Part shown: one piece after another, positions 26,501-36,518 of the stretch
Position numbering within the stretch: the first letter of the stretch is position 1
Layout: each line of letters opens with the position of its first letter
Assembly (NCBI RefSeq): GCF_954871325.1
Contig: NC_088776.1
Coordinates: forward strand, 23,174,508 to 23,238,507
Direction of reading: 5' to 3'
Length of the DNA: 64,000 nucleotides
DNA from: Gordionus sp. m RMFG-2023
Lineage: Eukaryota; Nematomorpha; Gordioida; Chordodea; Parachordodidae
Made by a program: the position numbers and the translations under genes
The notes under the pieces: model-generated
Told to the model about the DNA's origin: nothing
Databases searched by the model: none
Seen by the model: only the letters and a program-made list of their open reading frames with translations

Positions 26501-29500
26501 GGGATTTTAAATTTTTCCTATATTTGTTCATAAAGGTAAAATAATGACACGTTATAATATTTTAATAATTAATACCTGAATTTAGCTTAAATTTTTATTA
26601 TTTTTACGGCTGGGCCTGATTTCATAAACATATTGATTTATAATTTTTTATTCCCTAGCACTATTTATTTAATTTTTAGGCCCATGCCAAACCCTACCCG
26701 ATTTGATCCGAGCTTTGGATCGCTGTGTCAAAATTTGCTAACCCCTTAATGTTACTGACTTTCTGGATATATACATTCGCAATAAAAAGGATTATAATAC
26801 TTCTTAACCATAGATACTATAAGCTTAGCAGTTTTATTTTTATCATTATTTTAATTATACAGGACTTTTTCCCAAAGACTTTTTTCTACCGATTTTATAT
26901 AGTTTTTATTATTTTGTATTTTTGTGAAAATTGTTTTACATACAGTTCTTTTCCGCAGTATTTTTTGGTCAAATTTATTTCTTCCCACAGGCTTTTTACC
27001 ATTACTATAAATAATATTCAAGAATAAATATAAAAAGTGTTGGAAGTCGGCTACTTCGAAATATATAGACCAATAGGGGGTGTCTATCATGTATTTATAT
27101 TATTTAATTATCATCTTATATAATGGATTTGTGATAATTGATAACGGGGATTTTTTTAAATTAGAAATATAAATACAAATACATTAGCATGAAAATCAAA
27201 TAAATCTTATGGTCCTATAGGCGTAGCCAGTATATTCCTAAGAGGAGAACAACTTTTGGATGGTTTCCCTTCTTAAATTGTATTGGAGGGCTTAAAGGAC
27301 CTTATTACAGTCCTTTAACTGGATTATACATTTATTTAAAAATAATTTTGGTTTTACATTCTTTTTAAATTAAATTAACTTATATACTTATTTTGTTAAA
27401 CTATTGTTTATAATTACATATTGTATTTATTTACTGAAGAGATGGGGCAAGGGAGTCTAGAAGGGTAATTCTCATTAATTTAAAATAAAATCCATAAACA
27501 CTTTTAAAATTTCCAAGAAAAATAGAATATATAAAGGTATTGCGGTTATAGATGAAAAAATTGAAAAACACTTAAAATCTGTTTGATATGAAAAGGTTTA
27601 CTTCGAGAGATCTAATTCTATTTATATTTATCTTATTCAATCAAAAGCAAATTATTTTACTTTTATAGGCATTAAAAAATCATACAGATATTCAAAGTTG
27701 AGCATACCGGTCTTGTTTCCCGGAATATTTAATATACTCAGTTCTCCAAAGACACTTCCATCACTAAGCGTGGCATACACAGTTTTTCCATCTTCTGATA
27801 CCACATTCAGTTTTCCACGTTTTAAAATATACATTTCTTTACCTACATCTCCCTTTCTGCAAATATAATCACCAGGCGAAAAAACTTGTAATTTTAGCCT
27901 CAATATTAATTCAACCAATAGCCCGGGTTCGCAATCTTTGAATATAGTTACTCTTCTTAAGGTGTCTAAATGAACATTTATAGCTATTTCGGCCTTCAGT
28001 TTATCTGGTAAGTTGGATAATATAGTGTCTTCTTCGTTTAAACTATGGCGGTTATTGATCCATAAATAATCAAACCATTTAATAACTCGTCGCTCTAAAT
28101 CTTTTCGTACTTTCCTTAATTCCATATAGCGCTTCACGGCATCCATTTTGTTTCTAAATTCGGCCCTAGAGGCATTAGCATTAGTCATCATAGCCCCGAC
28201 ATCACCTACTATGGTGGCGAATATCAGAACACCTATCATAAAATCAATAACTACGAACAAATATTCTTCATCTCTTTCTGGTCGGGGTGTTTCACCTATT
28301 GTTGTAAGGGTTAAAGTGGACCAATAAAAACTGTAAATATATTTTGTGGTTAAATCATCCCAGCCAGGTTCGTGTATGTCTTTATAAACCCATCCATCTG
28401 ATCCTAATCCTATTTTGAGGCTAAGCAAATATTAAAATATATTTCATTTAGATTTTTATTGAACCTGATGTAAAAATAAATGCAAGCATTCCAGTGAATT
28501 ATTATGATGATATATATCATCAAATTAAAAATACGAAAAACGTTAGGAAAATTTGTACGACTTTCTGTTCGATTGAAAAATTCTCGAAATCGCGAAAATT
28601 TAAATAAACGATTGAAGCGCGCTACTGTCCAATCACGACCAAAATGTAAATACAACAAATCTGTTGGTAAAATGCATATGATATCAAATTTAAATGTCCA
28701 AGTTTTGATATAGGCTTTCATTAACTTGGAGTGTTCGTTCACGAGCAAACCTTGTTCCAAGTAACCTTTAACAGAATATAATAATATTATATTTTAAATA
28801 CATGTTATTTAGGCTTTGATTTTCTCTTTTTTTATATCTATAAAAAGGAACACCAATCCAAAATTAAAAATTGCCTTATTTGTTCAATACAAAAATCAGC
28901 TTTTGAATTTAAGAAGTCAATAGTGGGCAAACCGTAAGTATAATATACTCGATTATAATCACCATAACTATAGTTGTTTCATGATAAATATTAAATATAT
29001 GGCTTAACTTAAAATAGGGAATATATTATTATTTATTAAGGAAAATGCAATATAAATAAATGATTTTTATACAAATTTTATATATTTTAAATAACCTGTA
29101 CACAATTGCACTCCTATATCTAAAAGGTAAATAAAGTCTCCCAAATAATCGAGTATAAACCAAACATTTCTGTATCGTGTTTGCAAGTCTAAAAAAACGC
29201 AACGGGCAATAACTAAGACTAGGTTGTATATCATAACCATAGTAACAAATAAGCACCAATAATAGTAAGGGTTGTTAGCTGGATCCACGATCCATTCTTT
29301 AGGATTTATAATCCTTTTCCAGTAAAGCTGTGACCTTTAATCATAAATAATTTTTATTATAAATATCTATTATTAAAAATATCAATTTTAAAATGAAAAC
29401 TAAAATTTTGACAGTTACAGTAACGGTTATAAAATATTAATTACTTGTCCTTAAAATTGAATTTTTTTATTTGTATTTCATTTTCACCAGTCATCATGGC

Positions 29501-30709
29501 AAATTTTTCTAAAAATGTATCATGCCCTTCTTCTAGTTTTTGTGGAGTTTTACCGCCAGCCCAATCTTTAATTAACTAAATAATATGATTTTATGATGAA
29601 TATAAAAGATATTAAAAAAAATTAATAGTAATTAATATAACTTGTATAGATTTGATCAACTTTCCAAAGACCCAAACAGGATTTTCTTCGAAGTCAACAG
29701 TTTCAAAATCCCTTGAACTCAATTGTTGCTTTTCATCATTAAAATCATCTTCTAAATTTTGTGATTTTACAACTATTTTTTCATCATTATCACTATTTAT
29801 TTTGGCATGTTCTAAACTATTTATTTTCAATTCATTATTTTTTTGGGTTTCAACCTTGTATTGATTAGAAGTCATAGGATTTGCTGGAGAATCAGCAAGT
29901 ACTTTATCATTATAGGGGACTATCGAATTTATTGAATGTTGCCTATCATTTAGAAAAATAGGAGTTTTTTTATCGATTATAGTGTAAGGTAGAGGGAATT
30001 TTTCTGATTGGGCTAAGGAAACCTTTTTAACTAATAATGAAGATCTACGCCTGTGATTTGAATCTAAATATGGTTTTTGTGGCTTTATTTTTTTCTCCTC
30101 CACAATTATTAAATCCGTTATCGACGGCGCATCATATAATTCATTTAGCATGAGGGAGGATGAATTTTTTGTGGATTTGATTGTGTTAATCAATTCAACG
30201 TTATTATAAATGAGAGAGTTATTCCTTGAAGCTATCGTATCAATAGTGGTTTCTGTTTCACTGGTAGAACCAGGTGATGACAAATAGGCCAAATTATCTA
30301 GATTAAAATTTTCCGGTATTTTTTTTGTCCCCTTCAACTGTTTAGAATTTTTTATCAAATATTCTGTTGATGGGTTTAAATGCATTTCTTTATCGAAATA
30401 ATTGTCATTACAGTTTTGACTCGTACGGGAAGCTGAATCATTAGTGTTATTTGAAATACTGAAAGAAGATGGTGGAGTAGGTGGAACATTTAAATAAAAT
30501 TCGTCTGAAGATTTATTTAAAGAAGGATAATTACAATTTTTTATATAGGTTTTATTATTGCGAATATATCTAGAAGTAGGAGGCCCTGTTGAACAATATT
30601 TGTCGCTGTTATTGACATTATTATTAAATATTCTAAGCCCAGATTCATTTATTGCACCTTCGCCGTTAGAATCAATGAACTTTATTCCATTATTCCTCAT
30701 GTTTTTCAT
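20578..30709 (-). CDS. Cyclic nucleotide-gated cation channel, alpha subunit (CNGA/TAX-4 type)
   Basis: Six exons (30709-29642, 29575-29445, 29334-29096, 28765-28465, 28420-27708, 20990-20578) join in phase to 954 residues; introns are 66, 110, 330, 44 and 6717 bp. Residues 1-356 form a long, polar, Ser/Asn-rich N-terminal region. The S1-S6 core starts near residue 400 ([16 protein letters not shown], then [12 protein letters not shown]). The S4 region is [16 protein letters not shown] and the pore filter is TLTTIGETP near residue 621. The C-linker and cyclic-nucleotide-binding domain follow, with FGELSIL and, after the long intron, [16 protein letters not shown]. The end is a CLZ coiled coil with [15 protein letters not shown]. 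Alpha identity rests on TIGETP, the C-linker [15 protein letters not shown] and the CLZ. The Arg and Thr of the RRTAN loop, which bind cyclic nucleotide, are present. The position after TIGETP is RPER where vertebrate alphas have PPPV. In animals it carries sensory cation currents. Its N-terminus is much longer than usual. Confidence 0.93.
21345..21540 (+). repeat. GC-rich tandem repeat, GGGCGGGCGGGT with AAATTT spacer
   Basis: About four units of roughly 50-60 bp alternate GGGCGGGCGGGT blocks with TTAAAAAAATTTTAAA spacers. The left border TAGAGGTCTGCATTGGGC resembles borders of other GC-rich patches in the window. Confidence 0.65.
21555..21660 (+). repeat. Minisatellite, GATTGGATATGAAGAATAGA unit
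   Basis: Four to five imperfect copies of a 20-24 bp unit. The minus-strand open frame across it (repeated HIQS words) is a by-product of the repeat. Confidence 0.7.
23043..23520. mobile_element. hAT-type MITE (478 bp) with perfect 8-bp target duplication
   Basis: The octamer ACTTAAAA occurs directly at both borders (23035-23042 and 23521-23528). The ends are weakly inverted: GTAATGAAAGTC on the left and GACCTTCACT on the right. Subterminal regions are rich in ACCGGWCCGG words in opposite arrangements. No frame is present. An 8-bp duplication fits hAT-type integration. Confidence 0.75.
23870..24600 (-). mobile_element. Degenerate element with GGTTCGGTTC ends and a BED-finger fragment
   Basis: GGTTCGGTTT/AGGTTCAGGTTCGG words crowd both ends (23877-23995 and 24500-24590). 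Between them, on the minus strand at about 24120-24025, a frame reads [20 protein letters not shown]. It has the cysteine, L..H and KHP spacing of a BED zinc finger, as found at the start of many hAT transposases. The remainder of a transposase is missing. Similar GGTTC words occur at 57265-57420. Confidence 0.5.
24990..25982. mobile_element. hAT-type non-autonomous element (about 993 bp) carrying an exon-like frame
   Basis: It starts CAGGGATGGGCA and ends TGCCCAACCCTG, an inverted hAT-type terminus. The flanking octamers GTCCTTGT (24982-24989) and GTCGTTAT (25983-25990) match at six of eight places, as expected for an aged target duplication. Subterminal TAATTAC words are repeated in inverted order. 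Inside, 25542-25684 is an open exon-like segment (listed separately) with no resemblance to a transposase that I can see. Confidence 0.7.
25542..25684 (+). CDS. Isolated exon-like open segment inside a hAT element, unknown protein
   Basis: The 143-bp segment lies between an acceptor (TTTTATTTCAG, ending 25541) and a donor (GTAAGT at 25685). It is open in the frame [20 protein letters not shown], continuing [19 protein letters not shown] and ending near HSQ. Composition is that of an ordinary helical protein. A second acceptor-like site (CTTTCTACAG, ending 25270) is followed by [12 protein letters not shown] and a stop. I cannot name the protein. It could be a captured host exon or the remaining exon of the element's own gene. 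It is antisense to the CNGA gene. Confidence 0.4.
27214..27500. repeat. MITE A-like fragment
   Basis: CCTATAGGCGTAGCCAG at 27214-27230 is close to the left terminus of family A, and a G-rich block near 27435-27470 resembles the right subterminal region. The interior has diverged and no right terminus is seen. Confidence 0.45.
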
Positions 30710-32439
30710 ATTGAGGCATTAAAATGAAGTAAATAAATATTATTATCAAACTTAATTTATAAAATATTTGTGCAAAAACAATGTACTATTTGACAGATAA
30801 ATAATGTTTTATTATTTTACCTCAAAATGATATATTTATAACAATATTATACTTATATTGAATGATTATTAGTGATATAATTTATATGATTAATATATTA
30901 ATTAATAATATCATTATGATTCCGTGCATCAATATAGTAAATGAAACTTGGCAAAAAAAAAATCAATACAGGTGATAATATTGCTATTTAATATCGATTT
31001 TTTTGTATTTATTAAAATATTTCTAAGCAAATTGTAGGCATGTTAAATTTTAAGTAATCTTTTAAAAATAGTATAGTTGATAAATACATTAAAATATATT
31101 AAGTTTCCAAAATAATACAACTTAGATAATTATTTAAGATGTCAAATCAGACTTGAAGACCAAATTATTTTATCGTTTGTTACATCATTAGAAGTAATAT
31201 TTAACATTATGGTATAATAGATTATAATTTTATAAAAAAATAATTTTATTATTTAATGTTTAATAAAATATTTTTTTAAATATGGGTAATCGTACCTGTT
31301 TTTTTTTGTTGTAAAAAATTTAGATTGTCTAATTTAATAAGGATGAGTATTTTTAGAAAATCGATAAACGCGTTGAAAGGTTTAAATAAAAATAGGAAAT
31401 TTTACTCAGAGCTAATATTTATATCTTTGTTTAATATAAATAATAAGATTCGTTTCATTAAAAAAATGTAATGCATTCGACACTTTTTTGAATTTTTTTT
31501 TTAGAGAAGGGAAATATTAGAATAAGGATTAGATAGTTTTATTTTATATTTTGGCTATGATAGCAAGCATCTTAAAGATCTCAATAATGTAAGCGGATTA
31601 TTTGTAGACGATAGCTTATATTCGACAAAAAACCCATTTAAACCATATCCTCTTTTATTTTGTTAGCACCGATTTTGGGTATTTTTATTAATATTATTAT
31701 GAATAAAGTTTACGAGATAGCGATTTAACTAATGGGAACCTTAAGTTTATCTAATAAAATTTTCAAAATTTGAGCCTGACTCGCCACCTATTTCACGTCT
31801 TTCATATTTGCAACCAGTTAGGTGTATATAAATTTTTCAAGTAAATTTTTGCTCAAATTTTATTAAATAACTAGTTGGCTAACCTGTAACAAATGACTGG
31901 AATCACCGATGGTCAAATGACTAATTACCGTAAATCATAAATGGTGGCGAATCACAGATGATTGTAATTATTTAGATGAATCATAATTGGTGATGAGTAA
32001 GAAAAGTAACAAATCAATAGTGGCCAAAATCAATACAACATATATATTATAAGTATTTTTGGTATTTAACAAAAAGCACACGATATTAAATATAAAACAA
32101 ATAAAAATATAAATACATCGCAAAATATTTCTTTGATGTAATAAAAAAAATGATTATACTTATATTGATTTCACAGCTAAATAAAACATTTCACACTTTG
32201 CCTAATCCCACATTGAAACCTTAAAAAGCAAATACTCCGGCCTTTAAAATGAAATTTATATTCTAATAGACATCAGGTATCTTTGAGGGCGAGGCTCCCC
32301 AATTGATTAAAGGCCACGTAAAAATAACTGTAGACTCAGGAGTCCAAATGAAGAGTTTTATCTTTTAAGATATCTGTCGATTTAACTTCACAACTACTCC
32401 CCCCTTGGATGACCCTACACCTTTAATTTTTTTAAAATT
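30710..32439. other. Upstream region of the CNGA gene; no gene seen
   Basis: Very AT-rich. It should include the CNGA promoter (minus strand), but no specific element can be pointed to. Around 31900-32000 is a cluster of AAATGACT/AATCACNGATGG words that may be an old repeat. Confidence 0.45.
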
Positions 32440-33054
32440 ATTTTGTTTCTTTTTGATATTCCATATTAAATCAACCAAAAAAACGTGATTTTCAACCCGA
32501 CCCCCTTCGATTTTTTAAAAATTTGTGGTATATACACTAACTCAAAATGTAAAATTTTACTTTTCAAATCGGCTTACATTTTGATATATTCCCATATTTA
32601 TAATAAACGCCAAAATTTGAAAATACACTTCTTTTAATTTTAAATATCTCATAAAATTAATTAAGCTATAAATATAATTTAAATTTTATTAAATAGCTCT
32701 AGAATAGCCATTTAATATGATATAAAATTTATTTTATTGAAAATAAGCCGTTTACCAAAACCCAGAAATAGAAATCTGGAAATAGCTATAAAAAAATAAT
32801 TATTTTTTCTTTCAAATATTTTTTACAGATATACATTATACTGAATAATATTTGTACAAAATAGATTGGGACAAATACTGGGCCAAGAGTTATTGCACTT
32901 TAAAAATATGTTGTATATCTTATATTATACCAAATATATAGTAAATTATTTTAAAAGTGATCAATATGCAAAAAAAATAATTAAAACTTAAATCCTACTA
33001 AACCCCGACTATTTTCGTATTTTTAAATATTAAAAACGTTAAAGTTGTATTATA

Positions 33055-33350
33055 TTATAAAAATGCAAAACACCTTAATTTGGAAAAATTACAGGGAATA
33101 ATTAATAATAATTTTGGAAAAAGAAATAAAGTAACAACTAAGATAATGAAAAGTAAGGCAATGCCCAATAATTTCTTCACCCCACCCAAGGATGGACCTT
33201 CGCCTCGTATAAAAAAATTCTCTTTAGATTCAAAATTTTTGACTGACAACTCTGCGAGCGAACGGTGTAGTTTATCTTTTTGTCGGATAATTATCTTTGT
33301 GATCGTCAGAAATATATTTTCATTTTAAATATCATTTAGAAAATTTCGGG
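33055..33350 (-). CDS. Short membrane-protein-like open frame, unknown
   Basis: The minus frame reads SVKNFESKENFFIRGEGPSL, then GGVKKLLGIALLFIILVVTL and FLFPKLLL, so it has one strong transmembrane segment after a polar head. It is open for about 95 residues. I do not recognise it. It lies within the long-TIR element, so it may be a cargo frame or a chance one; no splice context was found. Confidence 0.25.
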
Positions 33351-33689
33351 TTATTATAACAAATAAATCTCATATTTAGCAAAATAAATCTCCCAAAGTT
33401 TAATCTTCTTAAAAGAATAAAACAAAATAATTATATTTGACATAAAATAATATTGAAAGCTCCAAGAGCAACCGTTGTTATTTTGAATTGATAAATTTTA
33501 CATTACCTTCTTAAATTACGTATTCATTAGCCAATTTTAACAACTGTCATAATTTTATAAAATTAATAAGCATGATCTTAGATGTGTTATTCCGAGGATG
33601 ATACAAATTAGTTCTAGCATATCAATTAATCAAAAAATTTATAGTTCTTGCCGGAAAAAATTCAATAATCATATACTTCTGAAGGAGAT

Positions 33690-34075
33690 GTTACCCAGTA
33701 TAAAAACAATTTTTCTTTATAAACCACTACAACTATGAGAAGGATTTTGGGATCAAAGCAGAATGGTATTATTTGCAACTGCACATGGTAAAACTCCTTG
33801 CGATAGTTAAGGGGAGAATTACTAAGATGTTAGATGCTAGAGCAAGCCTGCAACGTCCTTAATCATGTACTATCTATGGATTTATGCAATTATGGAAGAA
33901 TTTATATCTCTGTGGTCAGCAACATTGAATGTATAAGCATGGAAACAAATTTCAAAAATAGATTTTTAACAGGGAAACGAATTCCCGGGATAAAAATTTC
34001 ATGCATTTATTTACATGAAAGAAAAGATGAAGGTCAAATTTTATTCAAATCCATTAAATATATTAATGTATGATA
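33690..34075 (+). pseudogene. Relic of a widespread unnamed transposon-associated protein (QYKN / FATAHGK family)
   Basis: Read in shifting plus frames the segment gives SEGDVTQYKNNFSL, then RRILGSKQNG, then LFATAHGKTPCD, then ASLQRP, and at the end a GKRIPGI segment. I know the order (S)DGA..QYKN - EDFG...EW.FFATAHGK.PCDG - ASLQ - A.TIPG from proteins that recur in aphid, hydra and fish genomes, usually without a name. The first acidic pair is changed here and several stops break the frame. It lies between the long inverted repeats, which suggests that this protein family can be the transposase of such elements. Confidence 0.55.
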
Positions 34076-35090
34076 TTATTTAATTAATATGTTTATTTTA
34101 ATAATAATTTCCCGTTGATTTTCATTAGTTAAATAAAGTTATAAATATTTTTACAATTATTTTTTTCCTAAAATATAATAGCTAAACTTATATTTTAAAT
34201 ACGACACAATGTTCACAATGATATGCAGGCCTAATGCCCAGCCCAAAATTTTTTTATAAAAAAATATGGGCCCTATCCTAGACAAATTTTTTTTTTATTT
34301 GTCCCAAAAAACCCGATCCAAAATAAAAATTATTTATCCCAAGCTCGAATTTATTTAGATTTAGAAATTTTTTTTTCTAAAAGAGTTTTGCATTACATTT
34401 AACAATATAGAGTTTATGATCATTCTACAAACAAATAAAAAATATTGGTTAAATAAAATAGATATATTATTTCTTAAGACTGACCTAATCCGATTTTTTA
34501 TAAAAATATTAGGCCCAACCAAGAGATCTTCAATGTCCATCGATCTATTTTTTTTACATGTCTAACTTTTATTTTGAAAATTTGAAAAAATTACTATAAT
34601 TGATATTTATATATGACTTTAGCTATATGACTAATATTTAAGGTGCGAATTCTCTTGGACCTGGCAGTCTAGGATTTGTACAAATATTAGGGAGTATAAT
34701 GTCTATCTGTAAAAAAAAATTAAAAGAAAAAAATAGAATTTTTCTTTTTATTGCTATGTTTGGTTTTCTATTTCTGGTTTTTAGTGATAGACTTATTTTT
34801 AATAAAATATTTAAATATCATATTAAAGGACTCTTCTAGAGCTATTTAATAAAATTCAAATTATGTTTTTAGCTTAATTATTATTTGAGATATTTAAAAT
34901 AAAATATAGTGCATTTTGGAATTTTTGCGTTTCTAAAGATAGCCATATCTTAGGAAGTAAGTTGAGCTGGGAATAAAATTTTATATTTTTACAAGTTAGT
35001 GTATATACTTCCATCATATAAATACCAAAAAAAAAATCGAAGAAGGTTGGGTTGAATCTTCAGCTATTTGATATGAAATGCAACAACAGT

Positions 35091-35738
35091 TTTTTCTCTA
35101 GCCCCCTTTATTTATTCACTCTTTTAAGAATTTTTTTAGTCATTCTATTAGAATGTTTTTTTTTATTTCACCCATAGTTATACAATATATTTATGTTATT
35201 TATTTTATATATATAATATTTCTTTTATTTTTTAAGCGAGAAATAAATATTTTATATTATAAGTCTTTTTAAATTGAATTCTTTTTTAAAAATTGTTCAA
35301 GTTAAAAATAATTAACACTTAATAATTTTGTCAATAATAAAACAGTAATTTATTCCACATTATAATTTTTTTTATTGTATTTTTGATCATTAAAATTGCT
35401 GCTTTCATAAGCCTCTAAATATCGGCATTCCTTCTTTTATTGTAGATTGTATGAAAATTTATATTCTGTTTTTTTCTAATTATTTGGAGCTAACTGTTTA
35501 AATCTTTTTCTGTAAATTTTTTATCCCTCATGAGTGGGACATTCATACCACAATTTATGCTCATCATTTCTTTGAGCCATACCAATGCTGACTCTGTTTT
35601 TAATATTTTTCTAGCGTTTCTGATGGCTTATTTGTAAAGCATTAGGGTAATGTTGTTTTTGTTAGATTCTAAAAATTGTTGAAACATGATAGTTGTAAGA
35701 TATTGCGGAATTATTTTTTTTAGAGGCTATTGGTTCAT
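35091..35738. other. AT-rich spacer between two elements
   Basis: No frame or repeat with clear borders was found. T-rich runs dominate. It ends at the hAT terminus at 35739. Confidence 0.45.
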
Positions 35739-36071
35739 CAGGGGCGGACTGGCCATAAGACCCAGTGGGCATTTTGCCCACGAGGCTGCGAGAAAATGTC
35801 TATTTTGAGGCCGATGAGAGGAAAATACCAAAAAAGAGGCCGGTAGGAAAAAAATATATTATGTTGTTCACATTATTTTCTCTTATCATTTATTTATTTT
35901 TAATGATATCTATTATTTGAATATAAACATTCCCTGAGAAAAATTATCATGTCGTTTACTATATTTGAATGCATAAAATATCAATTACGTCCCTTGACGT
36001 GACGCTATATATCATTTACCACGTGCTTTTCGTTTTTTTTTTCAAAGGAAGTGAAAACGCTTATGTTTGAA

Positions 36072-36246
36072 TAGAGTGAAAGCTAAGTTTTCATTAATTT
36101 ATATTATATTTATATACATTAATTTATTGTATATAGGAAACTATCTTCTTCTTTTATTGATCCTTTTCTGAGTTGGGCTTGAGTAGAGTGAAAGCTAAGT
36201 TTTCATTAATTTATTATATTATATTTTTATACATTAATTTATTGTA
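36072..36246 (+). repeat. Direct repeat near the hAT 5' end
   Basis: AGAGTGAAAGCTAAGTTTTC and about 45 following bases occur at 36075 and again at 36185, so a unit of about 110 bp is duplicated. It lies between the terminus and the transposase start. Confidence 0.8.
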
Positions 36247-36518
36247 GAGGAAACTTTTGTGCGCCTAATATTTGTATTACAACAATTTACTGATCATTAG
36301 CAAACAAACATAATATAAGAAAAGAAACACATAAATTGAGATGTATGTAAATAGTCAAAAGTAAAAAACTTATTTATATTACATAAAGATAGTAATGTTT
36401 TTTTATTATTATTACTGGCTGGTAACATAACAGATTACTTTATGCTTTATATTAAAATACAATTCTTTAAAAAAATTATAATAAATTTTATTTTAGTTGA
36501 ATTGATATATTTTCATAT

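Larger units (their letters stand above)
20991..27707 (-). other. 6.7-kb last intron of the CNGA gene, a nest of repeats
   Basis: The intron splits the cyclic-nucleotide-binding domain between GNKTG and NRRTA (split glycine codon). It contains GC-rich tandem repeats, a minisatellite, two hAT-type non-autonomous elements, a BED-finger fragment and a MITE A-like fragment, listed separately. The rest is AT-rich without signal. Correct splicing over this distance in a genome of mostly 40-bp introns is notable. Confidence 0.85.
32440..35090. mobile_element. Element with about 400-bp terminal inverted repeats around a transposon protein relic
   Basis: Sequence at 32455-32785 returns in inverted order at 34735-35075. 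Examples are TATATACACTAACT at 32532 against AGTTAGTGTATATA at 34995, and the AAATAGCTCTAGA region at 32690 against TCTAGAGCTATTT at 34837. The arms are divergent (perhaps 75 percent by eye) and the outer limits are approximate. The 2-kb interior holds the relic at 33690-34075 and a GC-rich degenerate patch at 34224-34545. Both arms are long and AT-rich, as in long-TIR DNA transposons. Confidence 0.65.

Noticed and set aside
26725-27090. Two opposed frames of 79-100 codons with hydrophobic runs
   Set aside because: They are AT-driven (Phe, Ile, Tyr, Asn), lie in the CNGA intron and overlap each other, with no motif.
28504-28713. Plus-strand frame of 69 codons
   Set aside because: It is antisense to the S4 exon of the CNGA gene.
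29029-29259. Minus-strand frame of 76 codons
   Set aside because: It overlaps the CNGA S1-S2 exon in another frame and has no support of its own.
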